DNA of 64,000 bases. Source: Alkalibaculum sporogenes. GTDB lineage: Bacteria > Bacillota > Clostridia > Eubacteriales > Alkalibacteraceae. The notes under the pieces are model-generated. The model searched no databases, had not been told where the DNA came from, and was given only the letters and a program-made list of their open reading frames with translations. Location: assembly GCF_009362815.1 (NCBI RefSeq), contig NZ_WHNX01000003.1, forward strand, positions 124,001 through 188,000, in the 5' to 3' direction. The position numbers and the translations under genes were made by a program. This document shows, piece after piece, positions 63,512 to 64,000 of the stretch. Position 1 is the stretch's first letter; the number at the start of each line of letters is the position of its first letter.

Positions 63512-64000
63512 ATGAGCATTAAGGTACCTATTACAGAAGAAGACAAAAATAAGAGTTATTTTAAATACTATGAAATGGAAATGGCAACTCCACCTGCTGA
63601 AAAATATGAGGAGATTAGCAAAGGACCTATTGCACAATCAGAGGCATTATTAATACAAGATAGAAATGACTTATTTAAACCAGGTTATCTTGATTGTGAA
63701 TTTGGTTATACAATTATGGAGGATGGCACTGGTTATGTTGCAAATCATACATTTATGCCTGGTGTAACTGGTGAAATGCTTCAGTGGTGGTTTGCATGGC
63801 ATCCACTTGATCCCCTACGTTATGCTATTTGGGATAATGAAGACCATTTTGGAATTGAAATAAGTGATGAAGTTAGAAAAAAAATAATGAATCCTAACAT
63901 ACCTTTAAAAGAAAAGTCATGGGGAGTTACTCATGTAGTTCAAGAATCTACTGGAGGGCCATCAACTCAAATAGAAATTATGTTTCAGTACCCTAAGGAT
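63512..64000 (+). CDS. PhlG/phloretin-hydrolase-like C-C hydrolase (partial, 3' end outside window)
   Basis: The first 163 residues resemble 2,4-diacetylphloroglucinol hydrolase (PhlG) and phloretin hydrolase: GYTIMEDGTGYVANHTFMPG, WWFAWHPLDPLRYAIW and NEDHFGIE give the pattern of the family's zinc-site half (His and acidic residues). PhlG cleaves a C-C bond releasing acetate, and phloretin hydrolase releases phloroglucinol from phloretin. It would feed phloroglucinol to the pathway upstream. I chose the ATG at 63512, 9 bases after GGAAGG. The last residues of the family, with the third metal His, lie beyond the window. Confidence 0.75.
   Translation, partial: MSIKVPITEEDKNKSYFKYYEMEMATPPAEKYEEISKGPIAQSEALLIQDRNDLFKPGYLDCEFGYTIMEDGTGYVANHTFMPGVTGEMLQWWFAWHPLDPLRYAIWDNEDHFGIEISDEVRKKIMNPNIPLKEKSWGVTHVVQESTGGPSTQIEIMFQYPKD

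Overview
The window is AT-rich DNA from an anaerobic, spore-forming low-GC Firmicute, most likely class Clostridia. This rests on a pyruvate:ferredoxin oxidoreductase, a Spo0E-like phosphatase, a PdaB-like deacetylase, a DUF4364 protein, the acetylase lysine route under a lysine riboswitch, strong AGGAGG-type ribosome binding sites, and many TTG/GTG starts. I cannot name the genus. A methoxy-aromatic-using or acetogen-like Clostridium or Alkaliphilus-type organism would fit.

Layout. 0-20 kb is housekeeping and membrane genes: an rRNA m5U methyltransferase, a zinc phospholipase C-like protein, an M19 dipeptidase, a PUA-less glutamate 5-kinase, an ABC exporter, an SsuABC/THI5-type importer on the minus strand, a solitary SIR2-like protein, a glycolipid glycosyltransferase, a Cache-domain chemoreceptor, small membrane peptides, valS and a Spo0E-like gene. 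20-32.5 kb holds a PdaB-like deacetylase, a short Mur-ligase-like protein, a tandem OB-fold SSB-like protein, the minus-strand lysine operon asd-dapA-dapB-dapH-lysC behind an L-box, and a plus-strand run ending in hslO. 32.6-33.8 kb is a six-gene tRNA array (Val, Asp, Phe, Gly, Cys, Leu) interleaved with repeats. 34-41 kb has an NCS2 permease, a HAD phosphatase and PFOR.

41-64 kb is a catabolic island for polyphenols. A PAS/AAA+ sigma-54 activator precedes a -24/-12 promoter. That promoter drives a CoA-transferase pair, a cupin, an SDR (phloroglucinol reductase), a 3-hydroxyacyl-dehydrogenase-like enzyme (3-hydroxy-5-oxohexanoate dehydrogenase), a thiolase, a BKACE enzyme (triacetate acetoacetate-lyase) and a cyclase-family enzyme (dihydrophloroglucinol cyclohydrolase). 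Next come a TauE/SafE permease, the molybdenum pyrogallol-phloroglucinol transhydroxylase (athL-bthL, the large subunit carrying an extra N-terminal SCP2-like region) and a LysR regulator. Then follow a corrinoid protein with two UroD-type methyltransferases (probable O-demethylase), moeA-mobB for the molybdenum cofactor, a GntR/FCD regulator and, cut by the window end, a PhlG/phloretin-hydrolase-like C-C hydrolase.

Together the genes predict this flow: methoxylated or acylated polyphenols are demethylated or deacylated, pyrogallol is isomerised to phloroglucinol, the ring is reduced and opened, and the C6 acid is split to acetoacetate and acetoacetyl-CoA, then to acetyl-CoA, with PFOR nearby. 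Five copies of the palindrome TGGTATACCA sit at strong sigma-A promoters in front of the NCS2 permease, the TauE permease, athL, the corrinoid gene and moeA. They define a putative GntR regulon that joins the transhydroxylase, its cofactor genes, transport and demethylation.

Two dispersed repeat families run through the non-coding DNA. One is a structured repeat of about 90 bp or more that follows the T-tract of intrinsic terminators in the sense direction. The other is an element of about 105 bp whose RNA would resemble the 3' end of IS605/TnpB elements. No CRISPR array or intact transposase was seen.
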